A stretch of 64,000 nucleotides of DNA from Roseimaritima ulvae. Lineage in GTDB: Bacteria > Planctomycetota > Planctomycetia > Pirellulales > Pirellulaceae. The notes beneath the pieces are model-generated. The model searched no databases. It saw nothing but the letters and a program-made list of their open reading frames with translations, and was not told the origin of the DNA. The stretch covers positions 6,987,404 to 7,051,403 of the forward strand of contig NZ_CP042914.1 in NCBI RefSeq assembly GCF_008065135.1. The letters are read 5' to 3'. Positions 8,602 to 17,331 of this stretch are shown piece after piece; the first letter of the stretch is position 1, and every line of letters begins with the position of its first letter. A program made the position numbers and the translations under genes.

Positions 8602-10794
8602 ATGCCCTTGTCTCGTTCCCTGACCGTATGCGTAACCCTCGTCGGCATTGCGTTCACAGCCCTACTGGCTAGCGCCCACCGCGTCGCAGCCGACGACCGG
8701 CCGAATATTATTTACATCATGTCCGATGACATGGGGTACTCGGATATCGGCTGCTATGGCAGCGAGATCGACACGCCGAACCTGAATCGGTTAGCCGATA
8801 ATGGGTTGCGGTTTACGCAGTTCTACAACACGGCTCGCTGCTGTCCGACGCGTGCCAGCTTGTTGACCGGCTTGTATCCTCACCAAGCCGGTATCGGTCA
8901 CATGATGCAAGACCGTGGACATGATGGGTATCGCGGCGACCTAAACCGCCAGTCGGTGACGATCGCCGAAGTTCTTAAAGCTGCCGGCTACCGAACCTAT
9001 ATGTCAGGCAAGTGGCATGTTACCAAGACCACGGCTCCTCAAAACGAAGCCGACAAACACAATTGGCCACGGCAACGCGGGTTCGATCGGTTTTACGGCA
9101 CCATTCACGGCGCGGGCAGCTTCTTTGATCCCAACACACTGACCCGCGACAATCAATTCATCTCGCCTATTACGGATCCGCTGTATCCGACCGAGCAGTA
9201 TTACTACACCGACGCCATCGCCGACCACGCCAGCCGCTACATCCAAGACCATCATCAACAAACCGGCGACCAACCCTTCTTTCTATACGTCAGCTTTACT
9301 GCCGCGCATTGGCCGATGCATGCCAAACCCGCAGACATCGCAAAGTACCGGGGTAAATACGACGCCGGCTATGACGCCATCCGCGACGCCCGCTACCAAC
9401 GCATGCTCGAGCTGGGCGTGATCGACGCGGCCAGCACGGTCAACTGGCCGATCCCCGCAGCCTGGAAGGAAACCAAAGACTGGGAGTGGGACAAACGCAA
9501 TATGGAAGTTTACGCGGCCATGATCGACAGCATGGACCAAGGTATCGGACGCATCCTTGAGACGCTGCAAGCCACCGGCCAATACGAAAATACCTTAATC
9601 TGTTTCCTCCAGGACAACGGCGGCTGCGCCGAAACGTACGGTCGAGGCGGACAAGGCCCGCAGCGCGCCGACAAGCCGTCTCTGCCCCGCTTGCCGGATG
9701 ATTATCTTCAACCCGATATGCAACCCAAGCAGACGCGCGATGGCTACCCGGTGCGAACCGGCAAAGGCGTCATGGCCGGACCGGCGGACACCTACATCGG
9801 CTACGGCCGCGGCTGGGCGACGGTCTCCAACACTCCCTTTCGCGAATACAAACATTGGGTTCACGAAGGCGGCATTTCCACGCCGCTGATTATGCACTGG
9901 CCCGCGAAGATGAGCCGCGGCGGCGAACTGGAATCGACGCCCGGTCACCTGATCGATTTGATGGCCACGGCTGTCGACGCCGCCGAAGCCGCTTACCCGC
10001 AAACCTTTCACGACGACCAGCCGATCAAACCCATGGAAGGCAAAAGCCTGCTGCCGACGTTAGCGGGAGAACCGATCGAGCGAGATGCTATTTACTGGGA
10101 ACACGAAGGCAACCGCGCCGTGCGGATGGGCGACTTTAAATTGGTCGCCAAAGGCGCCAAGGGCCGGTGGGAGCTGTACAACATCGCGACCGACCGCAGC
10201 GAACAGCAAGACCTGAGCGAACAGTACCCGCAGCGTGTCGCTCAACTGGCCGCAATGTGGGACGCCTACGCCCGGCGAGCCAACGTGCTGCCGCTGAACC
10301 CACGCGTCAAACGCAGCGAAGAATTTAATACCAAGCAGCGCAGGTTCGAACTAAAGCACGGAGATCAAGTCTCGCGAAATCAAGGGCCTTATGTGCAGCA
10401 GCGCGGCTTCAACGTGGCAGTCACCGCGGACATTCAAGGCGATGGCGTGCTAGTCGCGCAAGGCGGCACCTCTCACGGTTGGTCGCTGTACGTGCGGAAC
10501 GGGAAACTGCGTTTCGCCCTCACCGCGCATGGCAAACGCAGCACCCTCGACACCAAACTGGCGGTATCGGGCCCCAGTGACATTCAAGCCGCTTTGGCCA
10601 AAGACGGTCGGCTGAGCGTGACGGTCAGCGGACAACCGCCCTTCGTCGGAGAACTGCCCAGCATCGTTGTCGAACAACCGCTCGATGAACTGCAAGTCGG
10701 CCGGGACGACAAAGGGCCGGTCGGCGACTATCCGGTCGGCTTCCCCCTAAAAGGCACCGTAAAACGGGTGGTGATCGAAGTCGACCACGGTTGA
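8602..10794 (+). CDS. Arylsulfatase (formylglycine-dependent), secreted
   Basis: Predicted exported sulfatase of 730 residues. The frame is open from 8275, but the ATG at 8602 has GGAAA upstream and begins a signal peptide (MPLSRSLTVCVTLVGIAFTA, cleavage near ASAHRVAA). The metal site starts with DDRPNIIYIMSDDMGYSD. The sulfatase signature CCPTRASLLTG at about residue 80 has the Cys converted to formylglycine and the Arg at 84. GKWHV and the later Asp-Asn pair (FLQDNGG) complete the active site. After the catalytic domain, residues about 595-730 form a beta-rich C-terminal domain (VSGPSDIQAALAKDGRLSV). It hydrolyses sulfate esters, probably on algal polysaccharides, as expected for marine planctomycetes. 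Specificity is not readable. Confidence 0.92.
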   Translation: MPLSRSLTVCVTLVGIAFTALLASAHRVAADDRPNIIYIMSDDMGYSDIGCYGSEIDTPNLNRLADNGLRFTQFYNTARCCPTRASLLTGLYPHQAGIGHMMQDRGHDGYRGDLNRQSVTIAEVLKAAGYRTYMSGKWHVTKTTAPQNEADKHNWPRQRGFDRFYGTIHGAGSFFDPNTLTRDNQFISPITDPLYPTEQYYYTDAIADHASRYIQDHHQQTGDQPFFLYVSFTAAHWPMHAKPADIAKYRGKYDAGYDAIRDARYQRMLELGVIDAASTVNWPIPAAWKETKDWEWDKRNMEVYAAMIDSMDQGIGRILETLQATGQYENTLICFLQDNGGCAETYGRGGQGPQRADKPSLPRLPDDYLQPDMQPKQTRDGYPVRTGKGVMAGPADTYIGYGRGWATVSNTPFREYKHWVHEGGISTPLIMHWPAKMSRGGELESTPGHLIDLMATAVDAAEAAYPQTFHDDQPIKPMEGKSLLPTLAGEPIERDAIYWEHEGNRAVRMGDFKLVAKGAKGRWELYNIATDRSEQQDLSEQYPQRVAQLAAMWDAYARRANVLPLNPRVKRSEEFNTKQRRFELKHGDQVSRNQGPYVQQRGFNVAVTADIQGDGVLVAQGGTSHGWSLYVRNGKLRFALTAHGKRSTLDTKLAVSGPSDIQAALAKDGRLSVTVSGQPPFVGELPSIVVEQPLDELQVGRDDKGPVGDYPVGFPLKGTVKRVVIEVDHG

Positions 10795-10884
10795 TACCGG
10801 GGCGGCGGCGGAGACTTTGCCTTGGCCCCATTATTGGTGCTACAATGGGACCCTGCATTACGCTGCGGGATATCCTCCCAGCTG

Positions 10885-10984
10885 TCCAAACTCTGGCGAG
10901 TTCGGCTACGTGAGTCCTGTGTCCAAACTCTGGCGAGTTCGGCTACGTGGGTCCTGTGTCCAAACTCTGGCGAGTTCGGCTACG
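10885..10984 (+). repeat. Three tandem copies of stem-loop family A
   Basis: Three identical 26-base cores start at 10885, 10922 and 10959, a period of 37. Each holds the hairpin AACTC-TGGC-GAGTT followed by CGGCTACG, the complement of the GTAGCCG head seen in other orientations. The 11-base spacers differ by a single base (TGAGTCCTGTG versus TGGGTCCTGTG). The array lies about 70 bases upstream of the cytochrome operon start at 11052, so it is in its promoter or leader region. Confidence 0.9.
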
Positions 10985-11051
10985 GGATTAGTTGATATTC
11001 GGTGGCGTTGCCTCCCCTACCCTCCCCCCCCCACCTGCCCTCCTGAGTCCA

Positions 11052-13250
11052 ATGCTGCGTCGTACCAGACCTGGTTGGTTGCTGCTGCTGGCTGTGCTGT
11101 CCGCCGGTTTGGCTGGACCCACGCATGCCGTCCAGCCGGTTAGCTTCGAACTGGACGTCCAGCCGCTGTTGACCTCCACCGGTTGCAATGCCGGCGCCTG
11201 CCACGGCAAACAACGCGGCCAGAACGGCTTCCAACTTTCGCTGCTGGGCTTTGACCCTGAATACGATTACCACGCCGTCGCCGTGGAGGCTCGCGGCCGA
11301 CGATTGTCTCATGGAGCTCCGGGGCAGAGCCTGCTGCTGCAGAAAGCGACCGCGGAGGTGCCCCATGGCGGCGGGCGGCGGTTTACCGTGGGGTCCGCGG
11401 AATACGAAACCCTGTACCGCTGGATCGAACAGGGAGCCCTGCGACGGCTGCCGGGCGAACCCACGCTGCAACAGGTGGAATTGGTCGAATCCCAATTTTC
11501 ACTGCTCCCCGGCCAACAACAATCCTTAAAGGTGATGGCCACCTACAGCGACCACACGCAACGCGACGTAACGGCCCAAACCACCTACCTCTCCAACGAT
11601 GCGACCGTGGTCTCGGCGGCCGCCGATGGCACGATGACGGCGGGCAAACTGCCTGGCGAAACCGCCGTGATGGCGCGTTACATGAACCGCATCTGTGTCG
11701 CCGAAGTGGTGATCCCGCAAGACGAAATGGTGCCGGCGGAATTCTACGCGGATCTGCCTCGTAACAATTTCATCGACGATTTGGTGTATGCCAAGTTGCA
11801 AAAGCTGGGCATCCGACCATCCGAACCGATCGACGACGCCACGTTTTTGCGGCGGGTCAGCACCGATCTGATCGGTCGCGTGCCGACGGCCGAAGAGGTG
11901 GCCGACTTTGTGCAATCGAGCGATCCCAACAAACGCGAAGCCTGCGTCGATCGCTTACTCCAGCACCCCGCGTACGTCGATCATTGGTCGAATATGTGGG
12001 CGGATCTTTTGCGTCCCAATCCCTACCGTGTGGGCATCAAAGCGGTCTTCAATTATGACCATTGGATTCGCCAGCAGTTTCGCGACGACGTGCCTTACGA
12101 TGAATTTGTCCGCAAACTGGTGACGGCCAAAGGCAGCACTTGGCACAACGGCGCCGTCACACTGTACCGCGACCGCCGCAGTCCCGATGAAATGGCCACG
12201 CTGATCAGTCAGTTGTTCCTCGGCGTGCGGCTGGAATGCGCAAAATGCCACCACCATGTTTTTGAAAAATGGAGCCAGCAGGACTTTTATCAATTTGCGG
12301 CGTTTTTTGCCAAAGTCAAACACAAGGGAACCGGACTATCGCCGCCCATTTCCGGCAGTGAAGAATTGGTTTACGTAGGCACCAGCGGGACGGTCAAACA
12401 TCCCGTCAGCGGCGAAGTCATGACTCCGCGGCCGCTGTTCGGTGAGTTGCCGGAATCCGTTGAGGCGAACGCGGATCCGCGTGAAGCCTTGGCGGCTTGG
12501 ATGACCACTAAAGACAACGATTATTTTGCCGGCGTGCAGGTCAACCGTTTGTGGGCCGCCTTGATGGGCCGTGGTTTGGTCGACCCGGTGGATGACTTGC
12601 GGAGCACCAACCCGCCCAGCAATCCCGCACTGCTGGACGCTCTGGTGCAACACTTCCAAGACATCAACTTTGATAATAAACAACTGCTAAAAACCATCGC
12701 CCTGTCGAACGTGTACTCCCTGTCATCGTTGCCCAACGAAAGCAACGTCGGCGATCGGCTAAATTATTCTCGCCACTATCGCCACCGGCTCCGCGCCGAA
12801 GTCTTGATGGACTCGATCGCTCAGATCACCGAAACGCCGCACTCGCTATCCGGGATGCCCGCCGGGTCACGAGCCAATCAGGTCTGGACGCACCGCGTCG
12901 ATTCGTTCTTCCTGGATACCTTCGGCCGACCGAATGAAAACCAGGACCCTCCCTGCGAGCGGCTGGCCGATTCGACGGTCACCCAAGCCCTGCATTTGAT
13001 GAACAGCAGCGACATCGACGCGCGGATCCGCAGCGATTCCGGCCGCGCCGCTCGACTGGCTGCAAGCGACCTGTCTAGCGCCGAGGTCGCGCAGCAACTG
13101 TACCTGACGATTTACTCCCGGATGCCTACCGATGCCGAACGCCAGTACGTCGTCGAAGCCCTCGATGCTGCACAAGACAAACGTCGCGCGGTGATCGAAG
13201 ACCTGATGTGGGCAATGCTCAACACGCCCGAATTCTCCATTCAAAATTGA
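11052..13250 (+). CDS. DUF1549/DUF1553 planctomycete cytochrome-type protein with Ig-like domain
   Basis: Secreted protein of 732 residues; the ATG at 11052 starts a signal peptide (MLRRTRPGWLLLLAVLSAGL). Residues 45-51 (CNAGACH) are a spaced CxxxxCH variant of a haem-binding motif in the PSCyt-like domain. A Big_2-like bacterial Ig domain follows at about 140-225 (YSDHTQRDVTAQTTYLSNDA). DUF1549 covers about 240-440 (NFIDDLVYAKLQKLGIRPSE, RVSTDLIGRVPTAEEV) and includes CAKCH at about 396. DUF1553 fills the C-terminus (VNRLWAALMGRGLVDPVDDL). It is first of a three-gene set with the DUF1501 and PPC genes, a common planctomycete arrangement. Role proposed in the literature: periplasmic complex for breakdown of complex substrates; unproven. 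Confidence 0.88.
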   Translation: MLRRTRPGWLLLLAVLSAGLAGPTHAVQPVSFELDVQPLLTSTGCNAGACHGKQRGQNGFQLSLLGFDPEYDYHAVAVEARGRRLSHGAPGQSLLLQKATAEVPHGGGRRFTVGSAEYETLYRWIEQGALRRLPGEPTLQQVELVESQFSLLPGQQQSLKVMATYSDHTQRDVTAQTTYLSNDATVVSAAADGTMTAGKLPGETAVMARYMNRICVAEVVIPQDEMVPAEFYADLPRNNFIDDLVYAKLQKLGIRPSEPIDDATFLRRVSTDLIGRVPTAEEVADFVQSSDPNKREACVDRLLQHPAYVDHWSNMWADLLRPNPYRVGIKAVFNYDHWIRQQFRDDVPYDEFVRKLVTAKGSTWHNGAVTLYRDRRSPDEMATLISQLFLGVRLECAKCHHHVFEKWSQQDFYQFAAFFAKVKHKGTGLSPPISGSEELVYVGTSGTVKHPVSGEVMTPRPLFGELPESVEANADPREALAAWMTTKDNDYFAGVQVNRLWAALMGRGLVDPVDDLRSTNPPSNPALLDALVQHFQDINFDNKQLLKTIALSNVYSLSSLPNESNVGDRLNYSRHYRHRLRAEVLMDSIAQITETPHSLSGMPAGSRANQVWTHRVDSFFLDTFGRPNENQDPPCERLADSTVTQALHLMNSSDIDARIRSDSGRAARLAASDLSSAEVAQQLYLTIYSRMPTDAERQYVVEALDAAQDKRRAVIEDLMWAMLNTPEFSIQN

Positions 13251-13258
13251 GACCTGTG

Positions 13259-14593
13259 ATGAATGCCTTGCATCGAAATCGAAATTGTGAAGGACTGGCC
13301 CGCCGCGATTGCCTGCGACTGGGCTTGAGCGGATTGATCGCGGGCGGACTGAGTGGTGCTTTGCGCTCGCAAGCCCAAGCCTCCGCGACGGGCCCCACCA
13401 CCGCGTCGGCCGACGCCTGCATCTTGGTTTGGCTCGATGGAGGCCCCAGCCATTATGAGACCTTCGACCCCAAGCCTGACGCTCCGGTAGAAATTCGCGG
13501 GGAATACAGCACGCTGCAAACCCAAACGCCGGGCGTGCGGTTTTCCGAACCCATGAAGCGTCTGGCCGCGATTTCGGATTCGCTGGCGATCGTTCGCTCG
13601 ATCCGTCATAACCAAGGGAATCACGGCGCCGGCAATCACTACATGATGACCGGTGCCCCGCCCCGCATCCCGGTCGGCTGCGGCGCCTTTGTCAGCTTCC
13701 ACCCCAGCTTGGGCAGTGCGGTGGCCAAGCAAGTTGGGGCGCCACACGGCATCCCCGCCTACTTCTCGCTGCCCAGCATGACGCGTTCGGGCGGGCCCAA
13801 TTTCCTGGGTGCCAAGTATGCTCCCTTTGTGGTGCCCGGAAATCCCAACAGCAGCGGTTTCCAAGTTCGCGACGTGACGCTTCCCTCGGCGATTAGCGAA
13901 GGCCGCTTTACCACGCGACAGCAGTTGCGCAAAGACATCGACCGCATGCTGCGAATCGAAGACGAAGTGGCCGCCGATCCTGTATTGGCCGCCGATGAAT
14001 TTTTCGGTCAAAGCATGCAGTTGATCACCAGCCAGGAAGCTCAAACGGCGTTTGACATCCACCAGGAAAGCGACGAAACCCGCGACGCTTACGGCCGCCA
14101 CACGTTTGGTCAACAAGCTCTACTGGCTCGTCGGTTGGTCACCGCCGGAGTCCCCTTCGTCACGCTGAACCACGGCGGTTGGGATCACCACACCGATATC
14201 TTCGACCGCTTGAACACCAAACTTCCTCCCGTGGAAGCCACCGTGGCGGCCCTGATCGAAGACCTCGAACAGCGCGGCATGCTGGAACGCACGCTGGTGG
14301 TGATGCTGGGCGAATTCGGCCGCACGCCGCAAATCAATAAACGCGGCGGACGCGATCACTGGTCCAATGCGATGAGCGTGATGTTTGCCGGAGGCGGAAC
14401 GCCAGGCGGCCAAGTAATCGGCGCCACCGACCGCTTGGGATACTCGGCCGTCGAACGCGTGCTGTCCCCCGAAAACTTCGTCTCAACGATTTACCGAAAA
14501 CTGGGCATGGACCCGGGACAAATTCTATTGACGCCGGAAGGACGTCCCACTCACCTGGTCAGCGACGCCACGCCGATCTCCGAGTTGATGTAA
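13259..14593 (+). CDS. DUF1501-domain protein with Tat-like signal
   Basis: Protein of 444 residues starting eight bases after the previous stop, so probably co-transcribed. The N-terminus contains a twin-arginine-like motif (ARRDCLRLGLSG) and a hydrophobic stretch, as usual for DUF1501 proteins exported by Tat. The family is related to the alkaline phosphatase/sulfatase fold: DACILVWLDGGPSHYETFDP near the start, HNQGNHGAGNHYMMTG with metal-type His residues, TLNHGGWDHHTDIFDRL, and VVMLGEFGRTPQINKRGGRD. It lacks a sulfatase CxPxR motif. It probably acts with the adjacent DUF1549/1553 protein. Substrate unknown. Confidence 0.88.
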   Translation: MNALHRNRNCEGLARRDCLRLGLSGLIAGGLSGALRSQAQASATGPTTASADACILVWLDGGPSHYETFDPKPDAPVEIRGEYSTLQTQTPGVRFSEPMKRLAAISDSLAIVRSIRHNQGNHGAGNHYMMTGAPPRIPVGCGAFVSFHPSLGSAVAKQVGAPHGIPAYFSLPSMTRSGGPNFLGAKYAPFVVPGNPNSSGFQVRDVTLPSAISEGRFTTRQQLRKDIDRMLRIEDEVAADPVLAADEFFGQSMQLITSQEAQTAFDIHQESDETRDAYGRHTFGQQALLARRLVTAGVPFVTLNHGGWDHHTDIFDRLNTKLPPVEATVAALIEDLEQRGMLERTLVVMLGEFGRTPQINKRGGRDHWSNAMSVMFAGGGTPGGQVIGATDRLGYSAVERVLSPENFVSTIYRKLGMDPGQILLTPEGRPTHLVSDATPISELM

Positions 14594-14597
14594 GCCA

Positions 14598-16370
14598 ATG
14601 GAAAAGTATCACAGTCGCCATTCGCTCCATGGTCGTCATTCGCTCCGCGAATGGTACGATGGTCGTCATTCGCTCCGCGAATGGTACGCGCAACGCTACT
14701 TTCGCGGAGCGAAAGGCGACCATAAAGCGAAAGGCGACCTTGCGTTGTTCGTTGCCTGGCTGCTTGTCCTGGCGGCGCCATCACTTGCCCAAGCCCAAAT
14801 CACGGTCGACCGCCTATTCCCGCCCGTGGTCGCTCGCGATCAGCAAACGACCGTCGTCGCCGAAGGAAAACTGGACAGCTGGCCGGTGGAAGTCAGCGCC
14901 GACCGTTCGTCGGTGACAATCACCGCCGGCGAGAAAAAAGGCGAACTGCAGATCCAGGTCCCCGCCGACCAGCCACCCGGTGTGCTTTGGCTGCGACTGC
15001 GGGACCAGGCCGCGGCCAGCGGCTGGACGCCCCTGCTGATCGCGTCACATGCGGTGGCGGTGGAAAGCGAACCGAATAACGCTCCGCCCGAAGCCACGCC
15101 CGTCGACTTGCCCGCGGCGGTCGCGGGACGATTAGCCAAAAGCGGCGACGTCGATTGCTTTCGCATCCATGCCGCGCCGGGCACCACCCTGGTGGCCTCG
15201 CTGACAGCCCAGCAAATTTTAAAATCACCCATGGATGCCGTCCTGCAGATCGTGGATGCCCAGGGCAACGTGTTAGCACAGAACGATGACCTGCATGGCC
15301 GCGATCCGCAGATCGTCATGCAAACTCCCCAGGCGAGCGAATTATTTGTTCGCGTGTTCGCCTTTCCCGAAACTCCCAACAGCACGATCGGGTTCGCCGG
15401 CGGCGCGGCGTATACCTACGCATTAAACCTAACCACAGGCCCCTTTCTGGACCACGCGTTGCCGCTGCGTGGCGACATGCAAGCGGCCGATGGCGGCGCG
15501 GCGGCGTTTGGCTGGAATTTGACCGAACGCTCGCCGCTGTTGTTTGCCGCCGCCACCGCGGTCAGCCCCCCAACGGCCTATCGCGACGATGCCAGCGGCT
15601 GGCAGTGGCAGGATTCAACCGATCTTCAAACTCCCGCAATCAGTGAAAACGAAGACCTCGCGGATGCTCCCTTGTTGAGCCTACCGGTGCAATACAGCGG
15701 ACATCTGCGGAGTCCTGACGAAGTGGACCGGATTCGGTTTGCCGTGCAGGCTTCTCAACGTTACCGAGTTGTGCTGGCATCGCAACACTACGGGTTCCCA
15801 CTGGATGCAGCGATCGAGGTGGTCAATGCAGAGGATGGCACGGCGATCGCCAACAACGACGACCGGGCGCGCACCGAGTTCGATCCCACTCTGGAGTTCG
15901 TTGCCAAGCAGGACATGACTGTGGAGCTACGAATCAAAGACATGGCGAATCAAGGCGGTCCCTACCACGCCTACGCCGTGACCGTGCACCCCGCGGTGCC
16001 CGCGGTGCAACTGACCTTGGCTGCGGATCACTACCGCGTCACCGCGGGGGAAACGCTGGACATTCCCATTACCGTGTCGCGTGAATTCAAGTATGTCGAC
16101 AAGTTGCAAGTCTCCATCGAAGGCTTGCCAGAAGGCGTCGACTGTCCGCCCCTCACCTCGGTGGCCGACGGGGACACGTCGAAGTTGGTGACGCTCAAGC
16201 TGACCGCCAACGCCGACGCCGCCTTTCAAGGCAACATCCGCGTGATTGCGCAGCCCGTGGACGAAGCGGATAAGCCGCTCGACCAGCCGCCACGACGCGC
16301 CGTGCATCGCTTGCGACCACAGGTCGTCGTCGACCAAGTCTGGTTAACCGTCGCCCCCAAGAAAAAGTAG
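14598..16370 (+). CDS. PPC-domain secreted protein with repeat-derived N-terminus
   Basis: Protein of 590 residues, third in the cytochrome-type operon, starting four bases after the DUF1501 stop. Residues 1-45 are unusual: they are encoded by copies of stem-loop family H and read RHSLREWY twice, then RYFRGAKGD. A normal signal peptide follows only at about 48-66 (LALFVAWLLVLAAPSLAQAQ). Two pre-peptidase C-terminal (PPC) domains are visible, at about 155-280 (ESEPNNAPPEATPVDLP, GDVDCFRIHAAPGTTL) and 365-455 (GHLRSPDEVDRIRFAVQASQ). A final beta domain ends in PKKK. Translation might start instead at TTG 14742, just before the signal peptide. The role is probably extracellular binding or scaffolding. 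Confidence 0.75.
   Translation: MEKYHSRHSLHGRHSLREWYDGRHSLREWYAQRYFRGAKGDHKAKGDLALFVAWLLVLAAPSLAQAQITVDRLFPPVVARDQQTTVVAEGKLDSWPVEVSADRSSVTITAGEKKGELQIQVPADQPPGVLWLRLRDQAAASGWTPLLIASHAVAVESEPNNAPPEATPVDLPAAVAGRLAKSGDVDCFRIHAAPGTTLVASLTAQQILKSPMDAVLQIVDAQGNVLAQNDDLHGRDPQIVMQTPQASELFVRVFAFPETPNSTIGFAGGAAYTYALNLTTGPFLDHALPLRGDMQAADGGAAAFGWNLTERSPLLFAAATAVSPPTAYRDDASGWQWQDSTDLQTPAISENEDLADAPLLSLPVQYSGHLRSPDEVDRIRFAVQASQRYRVVLASQHYGFPLDAAIEVVNAEDGTAIANNDDRARTEFDPTLEFVAKQDMTVELRIKDMANQGGPYHAYAVTVHPAVPAVQLTLAADHYRVTAGETLDIPITVSREFKYVDKLQVSIEGLPEGVDCPPLTSVADGDTSKLVTLKLTANADAAFQGNIRVIAQPVDEADKPLDQPPRRAVHRLRPQVVVDQVWLTVAPKKK
14626..14745. repeat. Stem-loop family H copies overlapping the PPC gene start
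   Basis: Two direct copies of GTCGTCATTCGCTCCGCGAA (start about 14631 and 14661) and one inverted, diverged copy at about 14694-14723 form the 5' part of the coding region. On the reverse strand the stems are CATTCGC-GGA-GCGAATG in the direct copies, while the inverted copy reads CTTTCGC-GGA-GCGAAAG on the plus strand. The stem differs between the two types but remains fully paired, and the GGA loop is constant. A truncated copy lies upstream (14614). Confidence 0.8.
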
Positions 16371-16381
16371 GGGCGGCCTGA

Positions 16382-17021
16382 CTCGTTTAACCCGTAGCCG
16401 CAGGAGCCTCAAACAGCTCTGTCCGCACCCTCACGCCAGCCAGGCTCCGTAGGCGCAGGCGTCGTCCGCCATAGCGTCGCAATCGAAGCGAACAGGTAGC
16501 GTTCACCGATGGGCACGCTAACATCCGCGGCAGCCCGCTACCTCGTTTAACCCGTAGCCGCAGGAGCCTCAAACAGCTCTGTCCGCACCCTCACGCCAGC
16601 CAAGCTCCGTAGGCGCAGGCGTCGTCCGCCATAGCGTCGCAATCGAAGCGAACAGGTAGCGTTCACCGATGGGCACGCAAACATCCGCGGCAGCCCGCTA
16701 CCTCGTTTAACCCGTAGCCGCAGGAGCCTCAAACAGCTCTGTCCGCACCCTCACGCCAGCCAGGCTCCGTAGGCGTAGGCGTCGTCCGCCATAGCGTCGC
16801 AATCGAAGCGAACAGGTAGCGTGCACCGATGGGCACGCTAACATCAGCGGCAGCCCGCTACCTCGTTTAACCCGTAGCCGCAGGAGCCTCAAACAGCTCT
16901 GTCCGCACCCTCACGCCAGCCAGGCTCCGTAGGCGCAGGCGTCGTCCGCCATAGCGTCGCAATCGAAGCGAACAGGTAGCGTTCACCGATGGGCACGCAA
17001 ACATCCGCGGCAGCCCGCGCC
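16382..17021. repeat. Array 1: four tandem 160-bp units of repeat family C
   Basis: Four nearly identical units start at 16382, 16542, 16702 and 16862, exact period 160. Each begins CTCGTTTAACCCGTAGCCGC and ends near GCACGC(T/A)AACATCCGCGGC. Copies differ by a few substitutions only. On the minus strand each of the first three units leaves a 61-codon frame open, but those frames have no start context and simply follow the repeat. A full family C element ends in an inverted copy of its first 25 or so bases (seen at 20325-20347 and 60143-60167); here internal units lack that end and the last unit's end is interrupted by the element at 17040. Confidence 0.95.
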
Positions 17022-17039
17022 GGCGCCTGCGGAGACTAC

Positions 17040-17250
17040 TAACTTAGTAGCATTGAAGAGAGAGCAGACGGCACTTCACCCTCCCCCTGGGAGGGTCGAG
17101 CCTTAGCGAGGGGAGGGTTTCTCGGCTGCCGACAATAGTTCTGACGACCTGCAAGTCCAACGCCCCCTCCCCGCTCGTCCCTCGCGACCCTCCCAGAGGG
17201 GCGGGTGTAATGCTATTAAGTCAGCCGTCTCCTGCGGCTACCGTTAAAAC
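17040..17250. repeat. Family E palindromic element inserted in a family C terminus
   Basis: ACTTAGTAGCATT (about 17041) and AATGCTATTAAGT (17209-17221) bracket an element with its own inverted ends, CACCCTCCCCCTGGGAGGGT and ACCCTCCCAGAGGGGCGGGTG. The core reads CGGCTGCCGACAATAGTTCT and on. To the right, TCTCCTGCGGCTACCGTTAA is a slightly diverged family C terminal repeat. So E lies inside the right end of the fourth array unit. A second copy, in the opposite orientation, is at 41930-42178. Confidence 0.85.
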
Positions 17251-17260
17251 AAATGCGCTT

Positions 17261-17297
17261 GAAAAAACACGCCCCAGCGTGCTGGGGCGTGTTTTGT
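17261..17297. terminator. Bidirectional Rho-independent terminator
   Basis: A perfect 12-base-pair stem ACACGCCCCAGC / GCTGGGGCGTGT with a two-base loop is flanked by AAAAAA on the left and TTTTGTTT on the right. It lies 35 bases downstream of the minus-strand gene ending at 17332 and would also stop transcripts coming from the repeat array. Confidence 0.9.
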
Positions 17298-17331
17298 TTA
17301 TCGTGATTCAGTAGCTCGATCGCGACTTGGA

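Noticed and set aside
16387-16892. Three minus-strand frames of 61 codons with near-identical products
   Set aside because: They follow the 160-bp repeat exactly, lack ribosome-binding sites and end at the repeat boundary; the openness is a by-product of the GC-rich repeat.
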